The notes: generated by a model from the letters alone, not told the origin. A DNA stretch of 64,000 bases from Clostridia bacterium UC5.1-1C12 (GCA_001305055.1 BBZX01000005.1:1-64000), one strand, 5' to 3'. Positions 30,361 through 39,955 are shown, numbered from the stretch's first letter. Numbers and translations are program-made.

Positions 30361-31665
30361 TTAGAATCTGATTTCTTCCTCATCCATCGTTAAAGATGTT
30401 TCATAAAAAGCCTGACATGCCTGACTCATATACTGACCATCCTGTATTCCCGCTGTCTCATAGGATGAATGCATCGCAAGCTGGGCAAGACCGATATCAA
30501 TCGTTTTGATGCTGACATGTCTTGATGATAGATTGCCCAACGTTGAACCGCCCGGCATATCAGAACGGTTGTAATAATATTGAAGCGGCACACCCGCCCG
30601 TTCACAAATTGTCTTAAAGACGGCATTGCTGACACCATCGGTCGTATATTTCTGATTCGCGTTTCCCTTTACAACAACACCCTGATTCATCAGCACCTGA
30701 TTCGTCTTATCACTGAATTCAGGATGATTGGGATGCAGCGCGTGAGCATTATCCGCAGAAAGCATAAAAGAATGATTCAAACCAGCCAGATAGGCTTCTT
30801 CATCATAACCAAGATTAGCACTGATTCGCTTCAGCACATCATAAAGGAATGTTGAATCCGCTCCCTGCTTGCTAGTTGAACCTACCTCTTCATTATCAAA
30901 GCAGCCATAGACGATGATGCGTTCATCATTTTGCGCTTTCAGGAAACCATCGAGCGTCGTATAGGCACATTCAAGATTATCCAGCTTCGGTGAGGAAACA
31001 AATTCTTCCTCAGCGCCCCAGATTGAATAAGGCGTGCGGTTATAGATGTTTAATTCCATGCTTAAAATATCTGCTTCCGCTGCCTTAATATCTTCTGCAA
31101 TCAGTTTTTTCAGTGTACCCTGCTTATTTTGAGCACTGAATAAAGGCAGCAGGTCAACCTGCAGATTATAATTATATCCGCTGTTGATACTGCGGTTCAT
31201 ATGAATAGCCACATTGGGAATCATTAGCAAATCACGGCCGGCATCATAAAGCTGAATCTCAATTTTATCCGCTTTCTTAACCGCCAGCCGGCCAGCCAGC
31301 GACAACGGACGATCAAACCATGATGAAGCAATCATGCCGCCATATCCTTCAGTATTTAATTGCAGATAGGCGCTGCTTTCAATTTCCGCGTTTTCCTTCA
31401 GCTTAAACGTTGGTGAATCGGAATGCGAAGCGGTAATATTAAAAATCGGTGCAGTTAATTCACAGCCTATCTTAAATGCTAATATACTGCTGCCGTTACG
31501 GGTAACAACATAGCCCCTGCCTTTTTCAAGCTGCCAGACAGTCCCTTCCTTTAATTCTGTAAAGCCGGCCGTTAGACATTTATCTTTTAACTCATGAACA
31601 GCATGAAAAGTGCTTGGACTCTTTTGAATAAAAGCCAGGCAGTCATGCATTAATTGATTTTTCAT
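30361..31665 (-). CDS. M18-family metalloaminopeptidase
   Basis: A 434-residue intact zinc peptidase. The M18 core is seen as ITASHSDSPTFKLKEN (first metal His-Asp-Ser-Asp area), FDNEEVGSTSKQGADS (catalytic Glu and metal Glu), SADNAHALHPNHPEF and the final metal His near RHVSIKTIDIG. M18 enzymes release N-terminal amino acids, preferring acidic or hydrophobic ones, and act as dodecamers in the cytoplasm. The start at 31665 has a GGAGG site. It lies 77 bases upstream of asnA, whose own promoter separates them. Confidence 0.92.
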   Translation of the reverse strand: MKNQLMHDCLAFIQKSPSTFHAVHELKDKCLTAGFTELKEGTVWQLEKGRGYVVTRNGSSILAFKIGCELTAPIFNITASHSDSPTFKLKENAEIESSAYLQLNTEGYGGMIASSWFDRPLSLAGRLAVKKADKIEIQLYDAGRDLLMIPNVAIHMNRSINSGYNYNLQVDLLPLFSAQNKQGTLKKLIAEDIKAAEADILSMELNIYNRTPYSIWGAEEEFVSSPKLDNLECAYTTLDGFLKAQNDERIIVYGCFDNEEVGSTSKQGADSTFLYDVLKRISANLGYDEEAYLAGLNHSFMLSADNAHALHPNHPEFSDKTNQVLMNQGVVVKGNANQKYTTDGVSNAVFKTICERAGVPLQYYYNRSDMPGGSTLGNLSSRHVSIKTIDIGLAQLAMHSSYETAGIQDGQYMSQACQAFYETSLTMDEEEIRF

Positions 31666-31727
31666 AGATATTTTCCTCCAATGTTCCTATTATAGCACAA
31701 GTGAAATTGAGTAATGCGTAAAAACCG

Positions 31728-32540
31728 TTAATCATTAACCTTTTTCCTCATTTGATCAGCAAGAAAATAAGTACAGGATTCACATTTATTATCTAAATGA
31801 ACCTTTCCGGTAAAGATGCTTTCATGAATATTCTTTTCACGCACCCCCAGCGCATTCAGTTCTGCCTTCGCGAGATGCCTTGCTTCCTGATCCATCCACG
31901 GTCCAAGCATGACATGAACAAAAGCCGCAAAATCACCAGGCAGCGCTGCAAATATACCCTTATTATCCGCGTCTTTTAAACGCATCAGAAAGCGCACTTC
32001 GTTTTCATAGCTCCACGCGTCAGCTTTAATTAAACCGGTCATTATTCTTTCATGACTGATATTGGTCAAAGCGGGCATCTCCGTAATATCGATCCTGCGG
32101 TTGTTCCAGCGCAGCTGATGCGCCTTTTGATGACCGACATAGATTACATCACTCAATAAAACATCTGCTGTTTTTTCAGTCTCCGCCAGCCACTGCATCA
32201 TCAATTTACGCGGCAATGATATTCTGACAGCCGCCTGTCTCGGAAAACAATATAAACCCCACATCGCCATATTTTCAGATTCGCCGAAACAAAAACTGGC
32301 AAAAACCGTTTGCCGCCATACTTCCTCGACCCCTTTTTCCTGACGTTCCTGAAGATCATTCATCGTTATCGGATCTGACAGCTTCCATGTATTACCGTTA
32401 AGAATCAGTTTTAAGGTCTGCAAGCTTGTATAATGATGATAATTCTGATGACGGCTGCCACGTTCTTTTAAAAATGCACAGACTTCATCGACTGAGGTCA
32501 GCTGCATAAAATCCTGACTCATATTCATTCCCCATTTCAT
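31728..32540 (-). CDS. DUF2971-family protein
   Basis: A 270-residue intact protein. Residues 40-115 carry the DUF2971 pattern: HHYTSLQTLKLILNGNTWKLSDP, TMNDLQER and SFCFGESENMAMWGLYC; later YENEVRFLMRLKD. The family is often found near defence or mobile elements, but it is also seen as an isolated gene of unknown function, as here. The C-terminus has CESCTYFLAD, perhaps metal-linked. The start at 32540 has AAAGGA six bases upstream; internal Met codons at 5 and 7 are alternatives. Confidence 0.75.
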   Translation of the reverse strand: MKWGMNMSQDFMQLTSVDEVCAFLKERGSRHQNYHHYTSLQTLKLILNGNTWKLSDPITMNDLQERQEKGVEEVWRQTVFASFCFGESENMAMWGLYCFPRQAAVRISLPRKLMMQWLAETEKTADVLLSDVIYVGHQKAHQLRWNNRRIDITEMPALTNISHERIMTGLIKADAWSYENEVRFLMRLKDADNKGIFAALPGDFAAFVHVMLGPWMDQEARHLAKAELNALGVREKNIHESIFTGKVHLDNKCESCTYFLADQMRKKVND

Positions 32541-32574
32541 CTAAGTTCCTTTGAAGATTTCATCCTTATTATAG

Positions 32575-32616
32575 CAAAAAAAGCACGTCTTTTTTTCATT
32601 TTTGACCGTGCTTTTC
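32575..32616 (-). terminator. terminator of the mannose-family PTS operon
   Basis: AAGCACG (32581-32587) pairs with CGTGCTT (32608-32614); a T run follows on the minus strand, after the EIID stop. Confidence 0.7.
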
Positions 32617-32636
32617 ATTATTCAAGCGAATTGTTT

Positions 32637-33510
32637 TTATGCGTAGAATCCGGTAGCATAGCCAATTGCCGTTAAAACAATAGCAAGCACCAGAATCAAA
32701 GCCATTAATTTAAGCGGTGACCATTTCTTTTTAGAATATAGATAATAGACACCCAGAGTTAATAATAAAGGCAAAATTTGAGGAAAAATCGAATTCAGCA
32801 TCGCATCCGCATTGAATAAGACTTGGGCAGGAATGATTTCACCGGTTGCGCCGTCTAATACATCTTTTACGATTTGAATCGGCAATGTCAAGCTTACAAA
32901 TGAAGCGGTTAATGCACCGACAACCACTAAACCTAAAACGCCCATCGTATCTGTAAACGCGTCTAATTTACCGCTGCCCATAAAGCCCTGCATACCCTCA
33001 AGACCAGAACGGTAGCCCATTCTGAATAACCACCAGCTTAATGTATAAGTGATGATCGGATAGGCAATCATATAAAGCAGAGGCCCAATCCATGCTGAAG
33101 TTGGAGAGGATTGTGAAATTGATAAACAGATTGTCAATAAAATAGGTATAATGGTTGCTACCCACAACGAATCACCAATCGCACTCGTAGGTCCAATCAA
33201 GGCTACTTTTACGGATTCAATAACTTCCGGGGTACATTGTCCATTCGCATTGGCTTCTTCCAAGCCGCATACAATACCATTACAGATTGAGCCAACTTGC
33301 GCTTCGGTATTAAACAGCGTTACATGACGCAATAAAGCGGCTGCTTTTTCTTCTTTTTGTTGTATATAATTCATCAATGACCGGTGCCATTGACTGTCCA
33401 AATGCCATTCCCAGCATTGATTCTGCCTGTTGGGAACAGCCATTGAAGAAGAACCAACTATGGAATGATTTCTTTAGTGTCTTAGGACTGATTTTCTTAA
33501 CTTCACTCAT
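32637..33510 (-). CDS. mannose-family PTS EIID component (one frame break)
   Basis: About 290 residues. It begins MSEVKKISPKTLKKSF, then SWFFFNGCSQQAESMLGMAF, where the family has the conserved amphipathic block, LRHVTLFNTEAQVG, and IGPTSAIGDSLWVATIIPI. C-terminal membrane segments follow (TLPIQIVKDVLDGA to LAIVLTAIGYATGF). With EIIC it forms the membrane channel. The break near 33365 loses one base after the IDELY segment. Its ATG is one base after the EIIC stop. Last gene of the operon. Confidence 0.9.
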
Positions 33511-33511
33511 C

Positions 33512-34292
33512 TTACACTGTCTCCTTTTCCTTAGTAATAACCGCATAATAAAGCACCGCTGTAATTACCCCGACAACGGCAACCGCCATTGTATTCAAAC
33601 CAAAATAAGTAACTAAAATAAAAACCGCCTAAGAAAATCGCCAGATCATAACGCTTCTTTAACAGGAATGAAAGCAAGATGCCCATACCGAGGGCAGCCA
33701 TCATGCCGCCAAAAACACTCAAGCCCGTAGTAACCCAATTCGGAATCAAGGTGGCGAAATCGGCTTGTCCGGAAGCTGCTGTCATTGATGTCAATACAAT
33801 GACGGCCGGAATAAAACGGCATGCGAAACCGATCAACTGCCCTAATACCATATTCGGAATATACATTTTAGAAGTATTGCCTTCTTCCGCATACTTATGA
33901 GCAATGCGATTTAAAGGCAGGTTAAGTGCATAAGATACATTCCACATCAATTGTCCGACTAAACCGCCGATACCGGCGAATACGACCGCTAAACCAATCA
34001 AACCGGTGGCATCTAAGCCTTTGCCGAAAATTAATGCTGCTGCCGTACCAATATAGGTTGCATAAGATAAGTCCCAAGCAACCGCACCGCCCGGAGTTAC
34101 ATTACCCATATACATGATTTGCAGCGGTATGCCGACAATCAAAGCACTGTTGATATCCCCCATGATAATGCCAACAACAAATGATGCAACCAGCGGCCGC
34201 CCCAATGTATACCAGCCAATGGTATTCCCTACAATTGAGCCAATCGAGCCGAGATAAATAAACAATGCGATTAATAGAATCTGAATAGTCAT
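33512..34292 (-). CDS. mannose-family PTS EIIC component (one frame break)
   Basis: About 260 residues with many helices. Marks: FIYLGSIGSIVGNTIGWYTL, RPLVASFVVGIIMGD, LQIMYMGNVTPGGAVAWDL. It carries the sugar through the membrane together with EIID. The C-terminal end is out of frame from near 33625, where a T run is one base too long (one of few apparent insertions); corrected, it reads GGFILVTYFGLNTMAVAVVG and ends at 33512. The EIIB gene ends 12 bases upstream. Confidence 0.9.
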
Positions 34293-34304
34293 AGATATTC
34301 CTCC

Positions 34305-34792
34305 CTATATTGTTTTCTTAAATGCACTCCAGCTCATGCCGGCAGCATTCGGCAATTGCTGAAAGTCCACTTTAAAACCTTTTTCAACTAAACTGTCAAT
34401 ATCTTTTACATCCTGTTCACTCAAGAAGAATATACCCGTAGCTCCTTTGACTTGGTGAACACTGTCACTGCGTTTTGCGATGTTGCCTAATATAATAAAT
34501 TCACAGCCGGCAATTTCTTCTTGGATTTCCATTAAACGGCTTGGATATTTAACAATCACTAATCTTGTTTTAGCACTGTCTTCCTTCAATAATTCTTTAG
34601 CCTGATCAATCGTCACAATTTTCGTAGCGTAGTTTTAGGAACGCCCATTTCCATGATGGATCTCAGCATCGGATTTGAAGCACTGTCATTGTCAATCGCG
34701 ATAATCTCTTGTATCGATAATGTCGGACACCAAGCTAACACTGTTTGACCATGAATCAGACGGTCATCGACGCGCACATATACTTTTCCCAT
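34305..34792 (-). CDS. mannose-family PTS EIIB component (one frame break)
   Basis: About 162 residues. EIIB takes the phosphate from EIIA and passes it to the incoming sugar. The phosphorylated histidine is in VRVDDRLIHGQTVLAW near residue 15. The break near 34630 loses one base between GVPKTT and KIVTIDQAKELL. The family match (EIIAB/EIIB sorbose type) is good. No EIIA gene is present in the operon, so that domain must be encoded elsewhere. Start 34792 has a GGGAGG site, 24 bases after the deacetylase stop. Confidence 0.9.
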
Positions 34793-34816
34793 AATTTCCT
34801 CCCGGCTTTTGCCTTT

Positions 34817-35496
34817 CTACCACAATTCATTTTCAATTAAGCTTGCATACATATAACAAACACATTTTTTAGAATGATTTGACTCAATCTGGCGTACTTT
34901 TAAATTGGTCGGATAATATTCCCGATAAGGGAAATCGTTTACCCCGCCTTTAAACACTGTATATTCATTTAATGCCGAATACCACTGTTCAATTTCAGCC
35001 TCCTCCAAGCCGATATAAGCCTGAGGGATAAAACCAACTAAATCCTCAAAGGTTTCGCCATAAAGCAGTTTAATTGCTGAACCGTTTTCACGCATCCGCT
35101 TTACAGCCCGGACAACTGCATCATGGGTATTAATATGCCGTGGATGCATTGAACCGCGCCAATGAGTGATTATTAAATCAACCTTTTCATCAATAAAATA
35201 TTTTCTAATCGATCAGAAAATGCTTCCGTAGTCGGCATATCACTTGAAACATATCCCAGCCAAAGCGCATCGGCGCCAAGCTTAGCGGCAGCGCGCTGGT
35301 TCTGATCCAGTAATTCCTTTAAATAAACGTCACATTCTTCTTTTGTAGCATTCGGATCCTCAAGACGGCCTTGGGTAACATGCACGCATGTGCAGTGCGC
35401 ACCTTGCTTAGCATATTTTAATAATAAAGGCCCGCCCATTAATTCCGCATCCAAGGAATGTGCACCAATTGAAACTACTCGCTGTACTTTACTCAT
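34817..35496 (-). CDS. PIG-L/LmbE-family deacetylase-like protein (one frame break)
   Basis: About 226 residues. The family removes N-acyl groups from amino sugars (for example MshB, BshB, PIG-L) with zinc. The first zinc site reads GAHSLDAELMGG; the His and the third-following Asp that bind zinc are kept, but the usual general base, the first Asp of the AHPDDAE motif, is Leu here. The last zinc histidine is probably in HWRGSMHPRHINTHDA. The frame is lost near 35200 (missing T). The ATG at 35496 has AAAGGA upstream and lies one base after the acetyltransferase stop. Context places it in processing of the PTS substrate. Whether it is active is uncertain. Confidence 0.75.
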
Positions 35497-35497
35497 A

Positions 35498-36434
35498 CTA
35501 TATGTCCTTTCTATAATCAATAAATGATCTAAATACATTTAAGCCATGCCGTTCATAATATCTTCTGCCAGGTTCATCCGTTGTGACAAAATACATATGA
35601 TAAATTCCCTTCTTTGCCATTTCAGCCATCTGCAGCTCCAACAGAATGCCGCCAAGACCTGCGTTTCTGGCTTTTTCACTGATACCAATCGGACCGAAAC
35701 GCATGGGATTGCCATCAATCTTACGCATACAGAAGCCAACAATATTTTCATCATGATCCACAACCAGAAGAATCAGATCTTCAGCCTCATTATTCTGCAT
35801 GCTGATTAAAGCATTGCGCTTCCAGCCGCCGCCAAATTCATCCTTCAGAAAACGAAGCAAATCAAGAGCATAAGCATAATCAAATTGAATGAAACGATAA
35901 CCCTTTGCTTCTGCTTCGGCCTTTTTCTTCTGCGTATACTCGGACAGCTGATAACCATGTAAATCTCTGCACATGGAATAATGCTGATCACCGCTGATAT
36001 AGCCATGCTTTTCAAAAAACAAATGGCTTCCGGATAATTGTCAGCGTCAATGCCGGCAAAAAATAATTCGGACTATAAGCACCCACTGTTATATTTTCTA
36101 CGCCGAGTGATTTTAAAGCCGTTTCCGCTCTCATCAGCAATTGCTCGCCGATATTCATGCCCCGATGCTCAGCATCCACAAAAATTACATTGATCCAGCC
36201 TCTTTCCGGTTCAAGGCCGCGTTCCAAGTATGGAAACTTCCGTTTTGTTGCCAAAATATAACCAATAACACGTTCATCATTTACCGCAACCCAGCTTAAT
36301 GATTCATCGAAGTTATCATCAAACAACGCCTGCTTTCTAAACTTTTTCACATCAATCGGATCAAATGTACAACAGCGGTTCCAACAATCCACAACCCCCT
36401 GTTCGTAATCCTGAGTATAATTTTTTATTTCCAT
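35498..36434 (-). CDS. tandem GNAT acetyltransferase (two frame breaks)
   Basis: The region reads as two acetyltransferase-like halves that join into one protein of about 313 residues once single-base losses near 36050 and 36015 are corrected. N-half: MEIKNYTQDYEQGVVDCWN, WINVIFVDAEHRGMNIGEQLL, ending NYFFAGIDADNYPEAICFFEKHGY. C-half: KARNAGLGGILLELQMAEMAKKG and YYERHGLNVFRSFIDYRKDI. Both halves keep the acetyl-CoA binding segment with (R/N)xG(x)GxxL-like residues. The substrate is unknown; double-GNAT proteins include mycothiol synthase. First gene of the operon. The start is at 36434 with a GGAGGG site, and its promoter contains the GntR palindrome. Confidence 0.75.
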
Positions 36435-36446
36435 AAGCCCTCCTAC

Positions 36447-36503
36447 TTAATATATTAACATGTTATCTACGAAAAGAGTAACACGCTTTTCATTCCTTGT
36501 CAA
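36447..36503 (-). promoter_or_regulatory. promoter and palindromic operator of the PTS/deacetylase operon
   Basis: Minus-strand TTGACA (36498-36503), 17-base spacer, TACTCT (36475-36480). The palindrome TTAATATATTAA at 36447-36458 lies just downstream of the start site region. An identical 12-mer precedes the adjacent GntR gene, so this is probably the regulator's binding site. Confidence 0.75.
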
Positions 36504-36533
36504 CAAAGAAATAAGCGCTTACAACAATCATGC

Positions 36534-36560
36534 AAATAAAAAGGTGTGAACTCACACCTT
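36534..36560 (-). terminator. terminator of the GntR-family gene
   Basis: AAGGTGTG (36541-36548) pairs with CACACCTT (36553-36560), followed by TTTTTATTT on the minus strand; the stop codon lies in the stem. Confidence 0.8.
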
Positions 36561-37265
36561 GATGTTTACAGTTACGGAATAATTATCCCGATTAAAATAC
36601 GTTTCCGCATATTCGATCACTTGATCCTTCTCATCAAAAGTAACACGCTTGATGAAAAATGACGGGGTTCCTTTTTTCACATTCATCTGATTTACCACAT
36701 TGGGTTCATTGATATCCTTGACTGAATAGTTTTCATTCACCCATTCAGGATAGATGCCTATCTGCGCTAATGTTTTGTAGAGTGAACGTGTCTCATAAAG
36801 ACTTTGCGCCTGTTCACAGGATAAAACTTCAGGGTCAAAATACGAAATATGATATGCCATCGGTTCTTTATTAGCTATTCGCACACGTTTGATACAGACC
36901 AATGCAGCATGCGGATCAAGTCCTAATTTTTCACTTGCTGCACTATTCTCAACTTCTTCAATGGAATCGATAATCATATCCACCTCATATCCCAGTTGAA
37001 TTAATTCTTCAGAAAAGCTGATGGAAGTTAAACCGCGGATCATTTGTTTCTTTGCGACAAAGGTACCAAGACCTTGAACACCGTATAGATAACCGTCATT
37101 GATCAGATCGGTAAATGCCTTCCGCACAGTGATCGTAGACACATTGTATTTCTTTTTCAGTACAGATTCACTGTCAACTTTATCACCGGGTTTTAATTTT
37201 CCCGATTTAATATCGGCAATGATTTCTTCCTCAATTTGACGATATTTATTGATTTTAGTACGCAT
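36552..37265 (-). CDS. GntR-family regulator with UTRA domain
   Basis: A 237-residue intact regulator. The N-terminal winged helix has YRQIEEEIIADIKSGKLKPGDKVDSE and VSTITVRKAFTDLINDGYLYG. The UTRA effector domain follows (RGLTSISFSEELIQ, ALVCIKRVRIANKEPMAYHIS, VIEYAETYFNRDNYSVTVN). UTRA domains bind small ligands such as sugar phosphates or amino acids, freeing DNA. It sits upstream of, and in the same direction as, the tandem GNAT/PIG-L/PTS genes, with the same palindrome in both promoters, so it likely represses itself and that operon. Confidence 0.9.
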   Translation of the reverse strand: MRTKINKYRQIEEEIIADIKSGKLKPGDKVDSESVLKKKYNVSTITVRKAFTDLINDGYLYGVQGLGTFVAKKQMIRGLTSISFSEELIQLGYEVDMIIDSIEEVENSAASEKLGLDPHAALVCIKRVRIANKEPMAYHISYFDPEVLSCEQAQSLYETRSLYKTLAQIGIYPEWVNENYSVKDINEPNVVNQMNVKKGTPSFFIKRVTFDEKDQVIEYAETYFNRDNYSVTVNIKV

Positions 37266-37280
37266 AGTTCTCCTTTCTGC

Positions 37281-37292
37281 TTAATATATTAA
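37281..37292 (-). promoter_or_regulatory. palindromic operator of the GntR gene
   Basis: TTAATATATTAA, identical to the palindrome at 36447-36458, sits just upstream of the GntR ribosome site. A -10-like TAATATATT overlaps it. Repeated use in two adjoining leaders argues for autoregulation. Confidence 0.65.
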
Positions 37293-37354
37293 GTTTACTG
37301 TCATTTTTATGGTACTATTCAAATGAATGCAAGTCAATCATAAACATGCCTAAA

Positions 37355-37389
37355 AATGAAAACAGTGAGGGAAATTACTCTCCTCACTG
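37355..37389 (-). terminator. terminator of the cysK-cysE operon
   Basis: CAGTGAGG (37363-37370) pairs with CCTCACTG (37382-37389); TTTTCATTTTT follows on the minus strand. T-rich sequence on the other side may make it bidirectional. Confidence 0.75.
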
Positions 37390-37417
37390 CCTATTTTTTA
37401 ATCTATTACAGCTACTA

Positions 37418-37984
37418 TTAATCGCGGTTTACATTTATAATATTCGGACGGTCAGCATCGGTGCATTTCTCCGGTCTTACCTTAGCAGCCAAACCATAGA
37501 CCACCTGATGATCCTCGACATCCTTAGTTACCACACTGTTGGCTCCGATCTGCACATAATTGCCCAGCGTAATATTACCAAGAATGCTGGAGTTGCAGCC
37601 AACCATGACGTGATTTAATAAGTCGGATGACGCTTGCATTTACCGCGTCCGTTGCCGCCTAAGGTAACGCCGTGATAAAGCAGGCAGTCATCACCGATAA
37701 CCGTTGTTTCACCAATGACGCAGCCAGTACCATGGTCAATGATCAACCCCTTGCCAATCGTCGCGCCGGGATGGATTTCGATATTGGTTAAGAAACGGGC
37801 AATCTGTGAAATCAGACGGGCGATAAAAAACAGGTGGCATTTATAAAAGAAATGCGCAAAGCGATAAAAAATCAATGCCCAAAATATGCGGATAAAGTAT
37901 CAGCACTTCCAGTCTTGAATGAGCGGCAGGGTCCACTTCCACAACACGGTTTACATTATACCAAAGCAATGAAAACCAATTCAT
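37418..37984 (-). CDS. cysE: serine O-acetyltransferase (two frame breaks)
   Basis: About 190 residues. It makes O-acetylserine, the acceptor for sulfide. N-terminus [22 protein letters not shown], then [13 protein letters not shown] and left-handed beta-helix hexapeptides: [24 protein letters not shown] with the catalytic His, and [16 protein letters not shown]. The C-terminal coils are [22 protein letters not shown]. Breaks near 37880 (extra T or missing G) and 37625 (missing T). The start is two bases after the cysK stop. Confidence 0.9.
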
Positions 37985-37986
37985 AG

Positions 37987-38869
37987 CTATGCCCCAAAAT
38001 CCAATACGGACAGGTATTTATCGCCGCCGTCAGGTGCTACTGTCACGATCTTGCGGTCAGGATATAATGCGTGGTACCGCTTAGCCAATGCAATGTTTGC
38101 CCCGCTGGAAATACCGATCGATATACCGGTTTCCCTCGTAAAACGGATCGTTTCCTGTATCGCTTCTTCATTGCTGACCACCGCAATTTCATCAATCACG
38201 CTCAAATCAAGTACACTTGGTACAAAGTTAGGCCCGATTCCCTGGATTGCATGCGGCCCCAGCCGCTGTTCACTTAGCAGCGGACTGCCGGCTGGCTCAC
38301 CTAATACGGTTAAAAACGTCAGGCTTGTCCTGCTTTAACCGTTTAGCAACACCGGTAATGGTACCGCCGGTTCCCGAGCAGGCGATAAACACACCAAGAT
38401 CAGGCACCTGATTCATAATTTCTACCGCAGTTGTATCAAAATGCTTCTGAACCATTGCCGGATTATCAAACTGACCCAGTGAATAATAATTAGGATTTGC
38501 GGCCATTAGCTCGTTTACTTTATCAATACTTCCCTGCATTCCTTTAGCCTTATCACTCAGAATCAGTTCAGCCCCATAAGATAAAATCAGCTTCCTTCTT
38601 TCAATACTCATGCTTTCCGGCATGACAATGACAACCTTATACCCAAACTGACGTCCAATAATAGCAAGGGCAATACCGGTATTGCCGCTGGTAGCCTCCA
38701 CAAGCACCGTATCCGAATTCAGAAGTCCGCGTTTTCGGGCATCTTCAAGCATTCCCAAAACAGCACGGTCTTTGATGCTGCCGCCTAGGTTGTATTTCTC
38801 AAGCTTCACATATATATTATCCTTATATTCAAACATTGGCGTATTGCCAATCAATTGCAATGCATTCAT
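37987..38869 (-). CDS. cysK: cysteine synthase A (one frame break)
   Basis: About 295 residues. This PLP enzyme adds sulfide to O-acetylserine. The PLP-lysine motif is YNLGGSIKDRAVLGM; VEATSGNTGIALA binds substrate, and the phosphate loop is in SGTGGTITG. The frame is lost near 38325, where a T is missing, and returns in GPNFVPSVLDLSVIDE with ISIGISSGANIALA. Start chosen at 38869 (MNALQLIGNTPM) because of the AGGTGAT site. Together with cysE it forms a cysteine biosynthesis operon and may form the CysK-CysE complex. Confidence 0.94.
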
Positions 38870-38987
38870 TCTGATCACCTCATTTTTTAGTTTATAGTAT
38901 GCTGGTAAAAAAGCAAATGATACAATCATTAACTTATTCTAGCATATTCCCCTTTATCAGCAAGGGCTGGGCAAAATCAGCAGACAG

Positions 38988-39015
38988 CAAAAAAACTACC
39001 GCTGTTGCGATAGTT
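38988..39015 (-). terminator. terminator of the nucleotidyltransferase gene
   Basis: AACTACCGC (38994-39002) pairs with GCGATAGTT (39007-39015) with one wobble; TTTTTTTGC follows on the minus strand. It overlaps the end of the coding region. Confidence 0.75.
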
Positions 39016-39955
39016 TTCGATTATTTCCAAAGCGGCTGTGGGTAGCAGCCTGATCAATCAGTGACCGAATACCGGCTTTAACCCCTTCCTTATCTTCCTG
39101 ATAAGTAACCCCATACCATTTGTCGCGGCTTGACATCATAACCACATCAGCAGCTTCTTCCCGAAGCAGTTCACCCACGACATTAGGTATATACATTTCA
39201 CTTTTTAAAGGATTAGCAGATACAGCATCAGCCATAAAGGCATCAAAACGATGTTCAATTTCCTCAATGATATCCGGTGTAAAGGCCCACATATTCATCG
39301 ATACAAGCGTATCCTCCGGCAGTGTATGCCATTCATCGTCAAGATAATATTCAATCTTATCACCGCGTTTTTCAATTCTGGTACGCTCAACAACATTCAC
39401 CAGCTTGCCGTCCTTAACCACACATTGACCACGGGCAACACTGCCGTTTTCAGTAATCGTATTGTGCAGCAGATATCCGACCATACCATAATGATGACTC
39501 TCAGCTTCATTATTTAAGAAAGCATAAAGATCTTTAAAACAAGACTGTCCATAATAATCATCCGCATTAATAACCGCAAAAGGACCCTCTAGCACCTCTT
39601 TGCAGCACCAAAGCGCATGGGCGGTACCCCATGGTTTTACACGGCCGGCAGGAACCTCATAATCATTTGGTAAATGATGAAGATCCTGGAATACATATTC
39701 CACTTCAACATGAGCGGCCAGCTTATTGCCAATCGCTTCTTTAAAGTCAGCTTCAATTTCTTTTTTAATGATAAAAACAATTCGGTCAAAGCCTGCCTGA
39801 ATTGCATCATAAACGGATAATTCTAAAATGATTTCACCATTAGGACCAATGGGATCAATTTGTTTCAGCCCGCCGTACCGGCTGCCCATACCGGCTGCTA
39901 ATACAACTAACGTAGTTTTACTCATCCTATCAATTGCATGAGAGTTCGATCTCAT
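38996..39955 (-). CDS. sugar-phosphate nucleotidyltransferase family protein
   Basis: A 319-residue intact member of the GT-A fold NDP-sugar pyrophosphorylases. The signature LAAGMGSRYGGLKQIDPIGP binds the nucleotide; NADDYYGQ holds the metal Asp; later VNVVERTRI and VSMNMWAFTP match the branch often annotated as nucleotidyltransferase family protein beside aminoglycoside-type phosphotransferases. No such partner is next to it here. The start at 39955 has AAAGGAG four bases upstream; an ATG ten codons in (39925) would be closer to the conserved start. The sugar is unknown. Confidence 0.82.
   Translation of the reverse strand: MRSNSHAIDRMSKTTLVVLAAGMGSRYGGLKQIDPIGPNGEIILELSVYDAIQAGFDRIVFIIKKEIEADFKEAIGNKLAAHVEVEYVFQDLHHLPNDYEVPAGRVKPWGTAHALWCCKEVLEGPFAVINADDYYGQSCFKDLYAFLNNEAESHHYGMVGYLLHNTITENGSVARGQCVVKDGKLVNVVERTRIEKRGDKIEYYLDDEWHTLPEDTLVSMNMWAFTPDIIEEIEHRFDAFMADAVSANPLKSEMYIPNVVGELLREEAADVVMMSSRDKWYGVTYQEDKEGVKAGIRSLIDQAATHSRFGNNRKLSQQR

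Noticed and set aside
35498..36434. Two separate acetyltransferase genes
   Set aside because: The end of the first runs directly into the start of the second (FAGIDADNYPEAICFFEKHGY) once two single-base losses are restored, so a single two-domain protein is more likely.
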